Positions 1 to 10,900 of a stretch of 64,000 nt of DNA are shown piece by piece. The notes under the pieces are model-generated. The model was not told the origin of the DNA. It did no database searches and saw only the letters and a list, made by a program, of their open reading frames with translations. Positions within the stretch are counted from its first letter, which is position 1; every line of letters starts with the position of its first letter. Origin of the DNA: Aquarana catesbeiana (Eukaryota; Chordata; Amphibia; Anura; Ranidae); contig NC_133331.1 in the NCBI RefSeq assembly GCF_042186555.1, positions 275,501-339,500 of the forward strand, written 5' to 3'. A program made the position numbers and the translations under genes.

Positions 1-177
1 TAGTCGCCCACCCCATTAATTTGTTCAGGTCTTTTTGCAAGATTTCCACATCCTGCGGAGAAGTTATTGCCCTGCTTAGCTTAGTATCGTCCACAAATAC
101 AGAGATTGAACTGTTTATCCCATCCTCCAGGTCGTTTATGAACAAATTAAATAGGATTGGTCCCAGCACAGAACCCT

Positions 178-183
178 GGGGGG
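178..183 (-). other. 1-nt insertion frameshift in a homopolymer in LINE ORF2
   Basis: Six C in a row on the coding strand interrupt the conserved RT block that normally reads GxPQGS. With five C the frame would continue into the FVDD box; with six it ends in a stop near 147. A homopolymer miscall during sequencing is an alternative explanation. Confidence 0.7.
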
Positions 184-626
184 TCCCCACTACCCACCCC
201 TGACCATTCTGAGTACTCCCCATTTATCACCACCCTCTGAACTCGCCCTTGTAGCCAGTTTTCAATCCATGTACTCACCCTATGGTCCATGCCAACGCAC
301 CTTATTTTGTACAGTAAACGTTTATGGGGAACTGTGTCAAATGCTTTTGCAAAATCCAGATACACCACGTCTACGGGCCTTCCTTTATCTAGATGGCAAC
401 TCACCTCCTCATAGAAGGTTAATAGATTGGTTTGGCAAAAACGATTCTTCATGAATCCATGCTGATTACTGCTAATGATATCATTCTTATTACTAAAATC
501 TTGTATATAGTCCCTTATCATCCCCTCCAAGAGTTTACATACTATTGATGTTAGGCTAACTGGTCTGTAATTCCCAGGGATGTTTTTTGGGCCCTTTTTA
601 AATATTGGTGCTACACTGGCTTTTCT

Positions 627-629
627 CTA
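627..629 (-). other. In-frame TAG in LINE ORF2
   Basis: The codon after VPAD reads TAG, followed in the same frame by RKASVAP, which is normal RT sequence. A Trp is expected here in related LINEs, so one G-to-A change explains it. This is a nonsense lesion, not a gene boundary. Confidence 0.8.
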
Positions 630-2257
630 ATCAGCTGGTACCATTCCAGTCAATAGACTGTCTGTAAAAATTAGGAACAACGGTCTGGCAATCACCTGAC
701 TGAGTTCCCTAAGTACCCTTGGATGCAAGCCATCTGGTCCCGGTGATTTATTAATGTTAAGTTTCTCAAGTCTAATTTTAATTCTGTCCTCTGTTAACCA
801 TGGAGGTGCTTCCTGTGTTGTGTCCTGAGGATAAACACTGCAGTTTTGGTTACTGAAGCCCCCCGATTCACTCGTGAAGACTGAGGAGAAGAATAAATTC
901 AATACCTTCACCATCTCCCCATCCTTTGTAACCAGATGTCCTTCCTCATTCTTTATGGGGCCAATATGGTCTGTCCTCCCTTTTTTACTGTTTACATACT
1001 TAAAGAATTTCTTGGGATTTTTTTTGCTCTCCTCCGCTATGTGTCTTTCATGTTCTATCTTAGCCATCCTAATTGCACCCTTACATTTCTTATTGCATTC
1101 TTTATAAATTCTGAATGCTGTGGATGATCCCTCAACCTTGTATTTTTTGAAGGCCTTCTCCTTTGCTTTTATATGCATTTTTACATTGGAGTTAAGCCAT
1201 CCAGGATGTTTGTTCGCTCTTTTAAATTTATTACCCAATGGGATACATTGGCTAATGCCCTTATTTAATATGCTCTTAAAGCAAACCCATCTCTCCTCCA
1301 TATTCTTTGTTCCTAATATTTTATCCCAATTTATGCCTTTTAGCAAGGTTTGTAGTTTAGGGAAGTTGGCTCTTTTGAAATTCAGTGTCTTTGTGTTCCC
1401 TTCATGTTTCCTATTTGTGTGATTTATACTGAAACTAATTGACCTGTGATCGCTGTTACCTAAATTTCCCCGTATTTCCACATCTGTGATCAGGTCTGTA
1501 TTGTTGGTAATCAGTAGATCTAGTAATGTTTTATTTCTAGTTGGTGCGTCTACCATCTGACCCATAAAATTGTCCTGCAAGACACTAAGGAACTGGCGAG
1601 CCTTAAATGAATGCGCGGTTCCCTCCGCCCAGTCTATGTCTGGATAATTAAAATCCCCCATTATGATAACACTTCCCATCCTTGCTGCTAATCCAATTTG
1701 TGATAGGAGATCCGTCTCCACTTCCTCCCTCAGGTTAGGGGGCCTATAGCATACTCCCAGTATTATTTTCCCCTTAGCTTCATCCCTTTGGAGCTCTACC
1801 CATAAGGATTCCACCTCCTCTCTAGCCCCCTCAGTGATGTCATCTCTCACATTCACTTGTACATTATTCTTGATATATAGGCATACCCCTCCCCCTTTTT
1901 TACCCTCTCTATCCTTGCGGTATAGGGTATACCCTTGAATGTTTGCCAGCCAATCATGAGAGCTGTTGAACCAGGTCTCTGAAATTCCCACAAAATCCAA
2001 ATCCTCCTTGTACAACAGTATCTCTAGTTCACCCATCTTGTCCGCCAGGCTCCTGGCATTGGTGAACATGCCACATAGTTTAGACCGGTCGCATATTGTC
2101 CTCGTATTGGGTGTTTCAAGATTGCAACTTGGACTTGCTACTATACTCACCTTGTGTTTTTGTGCTTTGGTTAACCTACCACTAATGCCCCCAATACTAC
2201 CCTCTGGAATATCTTCCGCGCTGGCTATCACTGTCTCTGGACCCTCCCCCCCATCGC

Positions 2258-3235
2258 CTAGTTTAAAAACCCCTCTAACTTTTTGGCCATCTTCATTCCC
2301 AGCAGATCTGCACCCTCCTCATTTAGGTGCAGTCCGTCCCTTCTATAGTACCGGTTACCGACTGAGAAGTCGGCCCAGTCCTCCAGGAACCCAAACCCCT
2401 CCTTACTACACCAGCTCTTCAGCCACTTGTTTACTTCCCTAATCTCCCTCTGCCTCTCTGGTGTGGCTCGATGTACCGGTAGTATTCCTGAGAACACTAC
2501 CTTGGAGGTCCTTTTCCTCAATTTAGCTCCTAAGTCCCTAAAATCGTTCTTTAGGACACTCCATCTGCCTCTGACTTTGTCATTGGTGCCAACGTGCACC
2601 ATGACAGCCGGGTCTTCCCCAGCCCCTCCCAGTAATCTGTCCACAAGATCCGTGATGTGCCGAACCCGAGCGCCCGGTAGACAACATACTGTTCGGCGCT
2701 TCAGGTCTTGGTTACAGATTGCCCTCTCTGTCCTTCTAAGAATTGAGTCCCCTACCACCAGAATCTGTCTTTCCTTTCCCTTCGCCCCCCCACTCTCACT
2801 GGAGGAGTTCTTCCCCTGGCAGCTAGGAGAGTCCCTCATCTCCGGCAGTGCTGGTCCCTGACTGGTTACACCAATGTCACTCAATGGAGCGTACTTATTG
2901 GGATGCTCCAGTCCTGGATCGGCCTCTCTGGCACTTCCCCGTCTACCCCTCCTGACTGTCACCCATCTACTCTTTGCTAGTGCTGGCACCTCTTTGTCTC
3001 CACCCGCCTCTGTGCTGGCCCCTGCCGGCACCTGCCGTGTACATTCCTGGCTCACTTTTAGTATGGAGGGACGTCTCAGTGCTGACAGTTGCTTCCCCAG
3101 ATTCAGAACCTGGGCTTCCAGGGAAACAATGTGCTTACATTTTGCACAGCAGTATTCGCCCTCGATCGGATGATCAAGGAACGCATACATGCGGCAAGAT
3201 GTACAAAGAGTCGCCTCTCCACACCCGCCGGGCAT
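2258..3235 (-). CDS. CR1-like LINE ORF1 protein (Cys-rich N terminus plus SGNH esterase-like domain)
   Basis: An intact 325-codon frame starting at ATG (3235). Residues about 9-35 hold two CxxC pairs (TLCTSC and YCCAKC), a zinc-binding-like module. A short helical stretch (SLEAQVLNLGKQL) follows, then a charged, low-complexity linker. The C-terminal half carries SGNH-hydrolase blocks: the nucleophile block VVGDSILR near residue 160, block III VHVGTND near residue 215, and a C-terminal DGLHLNEEG that would supply Asp and His. CR1 ORF1 proteins with such an esterase are known. They are thought to act in RNP formation or membrane/lipid interaction, but the role is unproven. ORF2 follows directly. 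As a transposon gene its expression here is unknown. Confidence in the family is high; activity is not claimed. Confidence 0.85.
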   Translation of the reverse strand: MPGGCGEATLCTSCRMYAFLDHPIEGEYCCAKCKHIVSLEAQVLNLGKQLSALRRPSILKVSQECTRQVPAGASTEAGGDKEVPALAKSRWVTVRRGRRGSAREADPGLEHPNKYAPLSDIGVTSQGPALPEMRDSPSCQGKNSSSESGGAKGKERQILVVGDSILRRTERAICNQDLKRRTVCCLPGARVRHITDLVDRLLGGAGEDPAVMVHVGTNDKVRGRWSVLKNDFRDLGAKLRKRTSKVVFSGILPVHRATPERQREIREVNKWLKSWCSKEGFGFLEDWADFSVGNRYYRRDGLHLNEEGADLLGMKMAKKLEGFLN

Positions 3236-3309
3236 CGTACCTATTAAATATAGTGAGGATTTGGGGATTTTACCCTGTCCAAATTACCTAACAACTAGCT
3301 TCCTGGCAC

Positions 3310-3465
3310 TAATACTCAAGACAATACACAGGTACTCAACAAGACAATACACAGGTACACGACATAACAATACACAGGTACACAATACACAAGTACTAAC
3401 GATCCACACACACTACTCAGACAACACTCAGATACTCACACTACACAGGTACTATGACCCCTGTT
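3310..3465. repeat. Degenerate ACACAGGTAC-type repeat in the LINE 5' region
   Basis: Several imperfect copies of a unit built round ATACACAGGTAC lie upstream of ORF1 (for example near 3330, 3348 and 3373). Spacing is irregular at about 17-25 bp. It is part of the LINE 5' region or a local expansion in it. Confidence 0.6.
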
Positions 3466-3485
3466 ATAACCTCCTGTTTTAAACT

Positions 3486-3642
3486 CTTGTTTTTAACTCC
3501 CACTTAATCCAGCTCCACTTCCATCAAGCTCCACAGCTTCAAACTGAGCACGCTCAGACTGAGTCCTACAACAAGTTAAATAGGCACCTGTGAGCAATTA
3601 ACCACACCCCTTAATTGATAGACTGATGAAACCAAGAAAAAA
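3486..3642. repeat. 5'-region direct repeat, copy 1 (about 157 bp)
   Basis: This segment, from CTTGTTTTTAACTCC through GAAACCAAGAAAA, recurs 353 bp further on (3839-3995) with only a few substitutions and no indels seen. Repeated 5' modules are common in LINE promoters, so this may be a monomer of the LINE 5' regulatory region; function is inferred only. Confidence 0.8.
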
Positions 3643-3659
3643 AAAAAAAAAAAAAAAAA
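3637..3659 (+). repeat. Poly(A) run of about 23 bases
   Basis: An uninterrupted A run sits at the end of the first 5'-region direct repeat. The second copy has only about 7 A at the same place. Length is prone to slippage. Confidence 0.85.
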
Positions 3660-3735
3660 GCTATTTAAAAAGTGACAGCAAAAGGCAAATTAAAAACTAA
3701 AAGGAAAAGTCCCCAAAATGCAACCCAGCAAACAC

Positions 3736-3822
3736 ACACCAACAGACAGCAAACACCAACAGACAGCAAACACCAACAGACAGCAAGCACCAACAGACAG
3801 CAAACACCAACAGACACCAAGA
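3736..3822 (+). repeat. 17-bp minisatellite, about 5 copies
   Basis: The unit CAACAGACAGCAAACAC repeats with 17-bp spacing between the two 157-bp direct repeats. Copies differ by one or two bases. No function is evident. Confidence 0.8.
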
Positions 3823-3838
3823 CTTGTATACTCTAACA

Positions 3839-3995
3839 CTTGTTTTTAACTCCCACTTAATCCAGCTCCACTTACACCAAGCTCCACAGCTTCAAACTGA
3901 GCACGCTCAGACTGAGTCCTACAACAAGTTAAATAGGCACCTGTGAGCAATTAACCACACCCCTTAATTGATAGGCTGATGAAACCAAGAAAAAA
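3839..3995. repeat. 5'-region direct repeat, copy 2 (about 157 bp)
   Basis: Second copy of the module at 3486-3642, offset by exactly 353 bp. It abuts the inferred 5' end of the LINE, as expected if the promoter module is the first part of the element. Confidence 0.8.
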
Positions 3996-3996
3996 A

Positions 3997-4056
3997 CATC
4001 GATTGGGTACAACTAGCCTGTCAGATGTTTACATACGATTACTTCTGGCGGTTATA
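3997..4056. repeat. Interspersed repeat fragment shared with 28355-28418
   Basis: Shares GGGTACAACTAGCCTGTCAG and then a TACGATTAC ... GGCGGTTAT tail with 28355-28418, with few differences. Only the right-hand part is present here; the left-hand part seen at the other locus is replaced by the LINE. This marks the LINE boundary. The family could not be named. Confidence 0.65.
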
Positions 4057-4094
4057 GTAAATGAGGCTATGGGGTAAATGTGAAGTAATTATAA

Positions 4095-4505
4095 TGCCGC
4101 GTACACATGAGCAGACTTTGACTGGACTGATCCGACGGACCGAGTCCAGCGGACAATTCGATCGTGTGTGGGCTTCATCGGACCTGCAGCGGACTTTCTC
4201 GGTCAAAAATCTAACGGACTTTAGATTTAGAACATGTTTCAAATCTTTACGTCGGAACTCCACCGGACCAGGTTCCTGTAGAAAAATCCGCTCGTCTGTT
4301 TGCCGGTCCGACGGATGAAAACCGTCGCTAGGGCAGCTATTGGCTACTGGCTATCAACTTCCTTATTTTAGTCCGGTGTACGTCATCACGTACCAATCCG
4401 TCGGACTTTGGTGTGATCGTGTGTAGGCAAGTCCAATCGTTCGGAAAGTCCGTTGGAAGTCCGTCGGATAGTCCAGTCGAAAAGTCCGCCCGTGTGTGCG
4501 CGGCA
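4095..4505. mobile_element. MITE, PIF/Harbinger-type, 411 bp with TAA duplication
   Basis: The ends are inverted repeats of about 25 bp: TGCCGCGTACACATGAGCAG at the left, and the complement of the right end reads TGCCGCGCACACACGGGCGG. TAA flanks both ends (4092-4094 and 4506-4508), the 3-bp duplication typical of PIF/Harbinger elements. The interior has many GTCCGACGGA-like palindromic pieces and no coding frame, so it is non-autonomous and would have needed a transposase from elsewhere. Assignment to PIF/Harbinger rests on the duplication and the element's form. Confidence 0.8.
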
Positions 4506-4508
4506 TAA

Positions 4509-4903
4509 CTCACACGGAGGGAGCCATGAGTAGAAACAAAATTCAAATTTAGGGAAGAGAGGAGGGACTTTGAATGCGTCTCAATGGAGTGTAAATAACC
4601 TTTTATAACAGTTTTTAGAAGGAAATATAGAAAAACTTTATTTGCCATCATTGGATGGAAATTTGTTTTAAAGCATTTTACAGCTTGTGGAAGAATCCAG
4701 TTTAATGTTTCTTTGGTCCAGTTGTGTCAAGAAGGTGGCCTAAGAGTTTCACCGGAAACCCGACTGTTGTGGAAATGTTATTATCTGGAAATTTTATTCT
4801 GGGATGTGTTTTATAGATTGTCATCTGTCTCCCTGTGTCTGATTTAATCGAGGAGCGATCTATCAGAACGCACTTAGGTTGAATCGGGACCTTCTCATGG
4901 TCT
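4509..4903. other. No feature recognised
   Basis: About 395 bp of AT-rich, apparently single-copy sequence between the MITE and the 24-bp array. Frames are short and no motif, RNA or repeat was recognised. Confidence 0.6.
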
Positions 4904-7900
4904 TGGAGACGTGTTCTCGGTGTGTGTTGGAGACGTGTTCTCGGTGTGTGTTGGAGACGTGTTCTCGGTGTGTGTCAGAGACGTGTTCTCTGTGTGTGTC
5001 AGAGACGTGTTCTCTGTGTGTGTCGGAGACGTGTTCTCTGTGTGTGTCGGAGAAGTGTTCTCGGTGTGTGTCAGAGACGTGTTCTCGGTGTGTGTCGGAG
5101 ACGTGTTCTCGGTGTGTGTCGGAGATGTGTTCTCTGTGTGTGTCGGAGACGTGTTCTCGGTGTGTGTTGGAGACATGTTCTCTGTGTGTTGGAGACGTGT
5201 TCTCAGTGTGTGTTGGAGACGTGTTCTCGGCGTGTGTCGGAGACGTGTTCTTGGTGTGTGTCGGGGATGTGTTCTCTGTGTGTGTTGGAGACGTGTTCTC
5301 GGTGTGTGTTGGAGACATGTTCTCTGTGTGTTGGAGACGTGTTTTCAGTGTGTGTCGGAGACGTGTTCTCGGTGTGTGTCGGAGACGTGTTCTCGGTGTG
5401 TGTTGGAGACGTGTTCTCTGTGTGCGTTGGAGACGTGTTCTCTGTGTGTGTCGGAGACGTGTTCTCGGTGTGTGTCGGAGACGTGTTCTCGGTGTGTGTC
5501 GGAGACGTGTTCTCGGCATGTCAGAGACGTGTTCTCAGTGTGTGTTGGAGACGTGTTCTCTGTGTGTGTTGGAGACGTGTTCTTGGTGTGTGTCGGAGAC
5601 GTGTTCTCGGCGTGTCAGAGACGTGTTCTCGGTGTGTGTTGGAGACGTGTTCTCGGTGTGTGTTGGAGACGTGTTCTCAGTGTGTTGGAGACGTGTTCTC
5701 GGCGTGTGTCGGAGACGTGTTCTTGGTGTGTGTCGGAGATGTGTTCTCTGTGTGTGTTGGAGACGTGTTCTCGGTGTGTGTTGGAGACATGTTCTCTGTG
5801 TGTTGGAGACGTGTTCTCTGTGTGTGTTGGAGACGTGTTCTCTGTGTGTGTTGGAGACGTGTTCTCGGTGTGTGTCGGAGACGTGTTCTCGGTGTGTGTC
5901 GGAGACGTGTTCTCGGCATGTCAGAGACGTGTTCTCAGTGTGTGTTGGAGACGTGTTCTCTGTGTGTGTTGGAGACGTGTTCTCGGTGTGTGTCGGAGAC
6001 GTGTTCTCGGCGTGTCAGAGACGTGTTCTCGGTGTGTGTTGGAGACGTGTTCTCGGTGTGTGTTGGAGACGTGTTCTCAGTGTGTTGGAGACGTGTTCTC
6101 GGTGTGTGTAGGAGACGTGTTCTTGGTGTGTGTTGGAGACGTGTTCTCGGTGTGTCGGAGACGTGTTCTCGGTGTGTGTTGGAGACGTGTTCTTGGTGTG
6201 GGTCAGAGACGTGTTCTCGGCGTGTCGGAGACGTGTTCTCGGTGTGTTGGAGACGTGTTCTCGGTGCGTGTTGGAGACGTGTTCTCGGTGTGTGTCGGAG
6301 ACGTGTTCTCGGCGTGTGTTGGAGACGTGTTCTCGGTGTGTTGGAGACGTGTTCTCTGTGTGTGTCGGAGACGTGTTCTCGGTGTGTGTCGGAGACGTGT
6401 TCTCGGTGTGAGTCGGAGACGTGTTCTCTGTGTGTGTTGGAGATGTGTTCTCTGTGTGTGTTGGAGACGTGTTCTCGGTGTGTGGTCGGAGACGTGTTCT
6501 CGGTGTGTGTCGGAGACGTGTTCTCGGTGTGTGTTGGAGACGTGTTCTCGGTGTGTGTTGGAGACGTGTTCTCGGTGTGTGTCGGAGATGTGTTCTCGGT
6601 GTGTGTCGGAGACGTGTTCTCGGTGTGTGTTGGAGACATGTTCTCAGTGTGTTGGAGACATGTTCACGGTGTGTGTTGGAGACGTGTTCACGGTGTGTGT
6701 TGGAGACGTGTTCTCGGTGTGTGTTGGAGACGTGTTCTCGGTGTGTGTTGGAGATGTGTTCTCTGTGTGTGTTGGAGACGTGTTCTCGGTGTGTGTTGGA
6801 GACGTGTTTTCAGTGTGTGTCGGAGACATGTTCTCGGTGTGTGTTGGAGACATGTTCTCAGTGTGTTGGAGACGTGTTCACGGTGTGTGTTGGAGACGTG
6901 TTCACGGTGTGTGTTGGAGACGTGTTCTCTGTGTGTGTTGGAGACGTGTTCTCTGTGTGTTGGAGACGTGTTCTCAGTGTGTGTCGGAGACGTCTTCTCT
7001 GTGTGTGTTGGAGACGTGTTCTCGGTGTGTGTTGGAGACGTGTTCTCTGTGTGTGTTGGAGACGTGTTCTCTGTGTGTGTTGGAGACGTGTTCTCGGTGT
7101 GTGTCAGAGACGTGTTCTCGGTGTGTGTCGGAGACGTGTTCTCGGCATGTCAGAGACGTGTTCTCAGTGTGTGTTGGAGACGCGTTCTCTGTGTGTGTTG
7201 GAGACGTGTTCTCGGTGTGTGTCGGAGACGTGTTCTCGGCGTGTCAGAGACGTGTTCTCGGTGTGTGTTGGAGACGTGTTCTTGGTGTGTGTTGGAGACG
7301 TGTTCTAAGTGTGTTGGAGACGTGTTCTCGGTGTGTGTTGGAGACGTGTTCTCGGTGTGTGTTGGAGACGTGTTCTCGGTGTGTTGGAGACGTGTTCTTG
7401 GTGTGGGTCAGAGATGTGTTCTCGGCGTGTCGGAGACGTGTTCTCGGTGTGTTGGAGACGTGTTCTCGGTGCGTGTTGGAGACGTGTTCTCGGTGTGTGT
7501 CGGAGATGTGTTCTCGCCGTGTGTTGGAGACGTGTTCTCGGCGTGTGTTGGAGACGTGTTCTCGGTGTGTTGGAGACGTGTTCTCGGTGTGTGTTGGAGA
7601 CGTGTTCTCGGTGTGTGTCGGAGACGTGTTCTCGGTGTGAGTCGGAGACGTGTTCTCTGTGTGTGTTGGAGATGTGTTCTCTGTGTGTATAGGAGACGTG
7701 TTCTTGTTGTGGGTCAGAGACGTGTTCTCTGTGTGTGTTGGAGACGTGTTCTCGGTAAGTGTTGGAGACGTGTTCTTGTTGTGGGTCAGAGACGTGTTCT
7801 CTGTGTGTGTTGGAGACGTGTTCTCGGTAAGTGTTGGAGACGTGTTCTCGGTGTGTGTCGGAGACGTGTTCTCGGTGTGTGTCGGAGACGTGTTCTCAGT

Positions 7901-10900
7901 GTGTGTCGGAGACGTGTTCTCGGTGTGTGTAGGAGACGTGTTCTTGTTGTGGGTCAGAGACGTGTTCTCTGTGTGTGTTGGAGACGTGTTCTCGGTAAGT
8001 GTTGGAGACGTGTTCTCGGTGTGTGTCGGAGACGTGTTCTCAGTGTGTGTCGGAGACGTGTTCTCGGTGTGTGTTGGAGACGTGTTCTCGGTGTGTGTTG
8101 GAGACGTGTTCTCGGTGTGTGTCGGAGACGTGTTCTCGGTGTGTGTCGGAGACGTGTTCTCGGTGTGTGTTGGAGACGTGTTCTCAGTGTGTTGGAGACG
8201 TGTTCTCGGTGTGTGTTGGAGACGTGTTCTCGGTGTGTGTTGGAGACGTGTTCTCGGTGTGTGTTGGAGACGTGTTCTTGGTGTGTGTTGGAGACGTGTT
8301 CTCAGTGTGTTGGAAACGTGTTCTCGGCGTGTCGGAGATGTGTTCTCGGTGTGTGTTGGAGACGTGTTCTCGGTGTGGGTCAGAGACGTGTTCTCGGCGT
8401 GTCGGAGATGTGTTCTCAGTGTGTTGGAGACGTGTTCTCGGTGTGTGTTGGAGACGTGCTCTCGGTGTGTGTTGGAGACGTGTTCTCGGTGTGTGTCGGA
8501 GACGTGTTCTCGCCGTGTGTTGGAGACGTGTTCTCGGTGTGTTGGAGACGTGTTCTCGGTGTGTGTCGGAGACATGTTCTCGGTGTGTGTCGGAGACGTG
8601 TTCTCGGTGTGTGTCGGAGATGTGTTCTCGGTGTGTGTCGGAGACGTGTTCTCTGCGTGTGTTGGAGACGTGTTCTCGGTGTGTTGGAGACGTGTTCTCG
8701 GTGTGTGTCGGAGACGTGTTCTCGGTGTGTGTCGGAGACGTGTTCTCTGTGTGTGTCGGAGACGTGTTCTCGGTGTGTGTCGGAGACGTGTTCTCGGTGT
8801 GTGTCGGAGACGTGTTCTCTGTGTGTTGGAGATGTGTTCTTGGCGTGTCGGAGACGTGTTCTCGGTGTGTGTTGGAGACGTGTTCCCGGCGTGTGTTGGA
8901 GACGTGTTCTTGGCGTGTTCTCGGCGTGTGTTGGAGACGTGTTCTCGGCGTGTGTTGGAGACGTGTTCTCGGCGTGTGTTGGAGACGTGTTCTCAGCATG
9001 TTCTCGGTGTGTGTTGGAAACGTGTTCTCGGCGTGTGTTGGGGACGTGTTCTCAGCGTGTGTTGGAGACGTGTTCTCGACGTGTTGTCGGTGTGTTGGAG
9101 ACGTGTTCTCGGTGCGTGTTGGAGACGTGTTCTCGGTGTGTGTCGGAGATGTGTTCTCGCCGTGTGTTGGAGACGTGTTCTCGGTGTGTTGGAGACGTGT
9201 TCTCGGGGTGTGTTGGAGACGTGTTCTCGGTGTGTGTCGGAGACGTGTTCTCGGTGTGAGTCGGAGACGTGTTCTCTGTGTGTGTTGGAGATGTGTTCTC
9301 TGTGTGTGTTGGAGACGTGTTCTCGGTAAGTGTTGGAGACGTGTTCTCGGTGTGTGTCGGAGACGTGTTCTCGGTGTGTGTCGGAGACGTGTTCTCGGTG
9401 TGTGTTGGAGACGTGTTCTCGGTGTGTGTTGGAGACGTGTTCTCGGTGTGTGTCGGAGACGTGTTCTCGGTGTGTGTTGGAGACGTGTTCTCGGTGTGTG
9501 TTGGAGACGTGTTCTCAGTGTGTGTTGGAGACGTGTTCTCAGTGTGTGTTGGAGACGTGTTCTCGGTGTGTGTTGGAGACATGTTCTTGGTGTGTGTTGG
9601 AGACGTGTTCTCGGTGTGTTGGAGACGTGTTCTCAGTGTGTTGGAAACGTGTTCTCGGCGTGTCGGAGATGTGTTCTCGGTGTGTGTTGGAGACGTGTTC
9701 TCGGTGTGGGTCAGAGACGTGTTCTCGGCGTGTCGGAGATGTGTTCTCAGTGTGTTGGAGACGTGTTCTCGGTGTGTGTTGGAGACGTGTTCTCGGTGTG
9801 TGTCGGAGACGTGTTCTCGCCGTGTGTTGGAGACGTGTTCTCGGTGTGTTGGAGACGTGTTCTCGGTGTGTGTCGGAGACATGTTCTCGGTGTGTGTCGG
9901 AGACGTGTTCTCGGTGTGTGTCGGAGACGTGTTCTCGGCGTGTGTTGGAGACGTGTTCTCGGCTTGTGTTGGAGACGTGTTCTCGGCGTGTGTTGGAGAC
10001 GTGTTCTCAGCATGTTCTCGGTGTGTGTTGGAAACGTGTTCTCGGCGTGTGTTGGAGACGTGTTCTCAGCGTGTGTTGGAGACGTGTTCTCCACGTGTTG
10101 TCGGTGTGTTGGAGACGTGTTCTCGGTGCGTGTTGGAGACGTGTTCTCGGTGTGTGTCGGAGATGTGTTCTCGCCGTGTGTTGGAGACGTGTTCTCGGTG
10201 TGTTGGAGACGTGTTCTCGGTGTGTGTTGGAGACATGTTCTCGGTGTGTGTCGGAGACGTGTTCTCGGTGTGAGTCGGAGACGTGTTCTCTGTGTGTTGG
10301 AGATGTGTTCTCTGTGTGTGTTGGAGACGTGTTCTCGGTAAGTGTTGGAGACGTGTTTTCGGTGTGTGTCGGAGACGTGTTCTCAGTGTGTGTCGGAGAC
10401 GTGTTCTCGGTGTGTGTGGGAGACGTGTTCTCGGTGTGTGTTGGAGACGTGTTCTCGGTGTGTGTCGGAGACGTGTTCTCGGTGTGTGTTGGAGACATGT
10501 TCTCGGTGTGTGTTGGAGACGTGTTCTCAGTGTGTGTTGGAGACGTGTTCTCGGTGTGTGTTGGAGACGTGTTCTTGGTGTGTGTTGGAGACGTGTTCTC
10601 GGTGTGTTGGAGACGTGTTCTCAGTGTGTTGGAAACGTGTTCTCGGCGTGTCGGAGATGTGTTCTCGGTGTGTGTTGGAGACGTGTTCTCGGTGTGGGTC
10701 AGAGACGTGTTCTCGGCGTGTCGGAGATGTGTTCTCAGTGTGTTGGAGACGTGTTCTCGGTGTGTGTTGGAGACGTGTTATCGGTGTGTGTCAGAGACGT
10801 GTTCTCGCCGTGTGTTGGAGACGTGTTCTCGGTGTGTTGGAGACGTGTTCTCGGTGTGTGTTGGAGACATGTTCTCGGTGTTTGTCGGAGACGTGTTCTC

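Larger units (their letters stand above)
1..2231 (-). pseudogene. CR1-like LINE ORF2: AP endonuclease plus reverse transcriptase, two disabling lesions, partial
   Basis: The N-terminal half is an APE-type endonuclease: NARSLADKMGEL, the metal-binding Glu in ISETWF, GGGVCLYI, GVCYRPP, GDFNYPDIDW and the catalytic SDH in GNSDHRS. It nicks target DNA for target-primed reverse transcription. The RT begins at NKSPGPDGLHP and continues with YLDFAKAFDTVPHK. A TAG at 627-629 interrupts the RT, probably a TGG-to-TAG change; the same frame resumes at once and runs to 147. A run of six G at 178-183 (C on the coding strand) holds one base more than the expected frame needs and shifts it. Beyond it the catalytic FVDD box can be read near 90-107 in the shifted frame. 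The marked start is GTG: no ATG lies between the ORF1 stop and this point, and the frame is open back into ORF1, so ORF2 may normally be made by coupled translation. Confidence 0.85.
1..3996 (-). mobile_element. CR1-like non-LTR retrotransposon (LINE), cut by window edge
   Basis: Read on the minus strand this is the 5' part of a CR1-like LINE: a 5' region (about 3996-3236), ORF1 (3235-2258), then ORF2 with endonuclease and reverse transcriptase running off the left edge. Order, the ORF1 esterase and the APE-type endonuclease fit the CR1 clade. The C-terminal RT part and 3' end lie outside the window. The 5' boundary is placed near 3996, where sequence shared with another locus (28355-28418) begins, so the LINE appears to have landed in an older repeat. 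ORF1 is open and ORF2 has one nonsense codon and one 1-nt frameshift, which suggests a fairly young but inactive copy. Assignment to CR1 rather than a related clade (L2, Rex1) is from motif memory. Confidence 0.85.
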
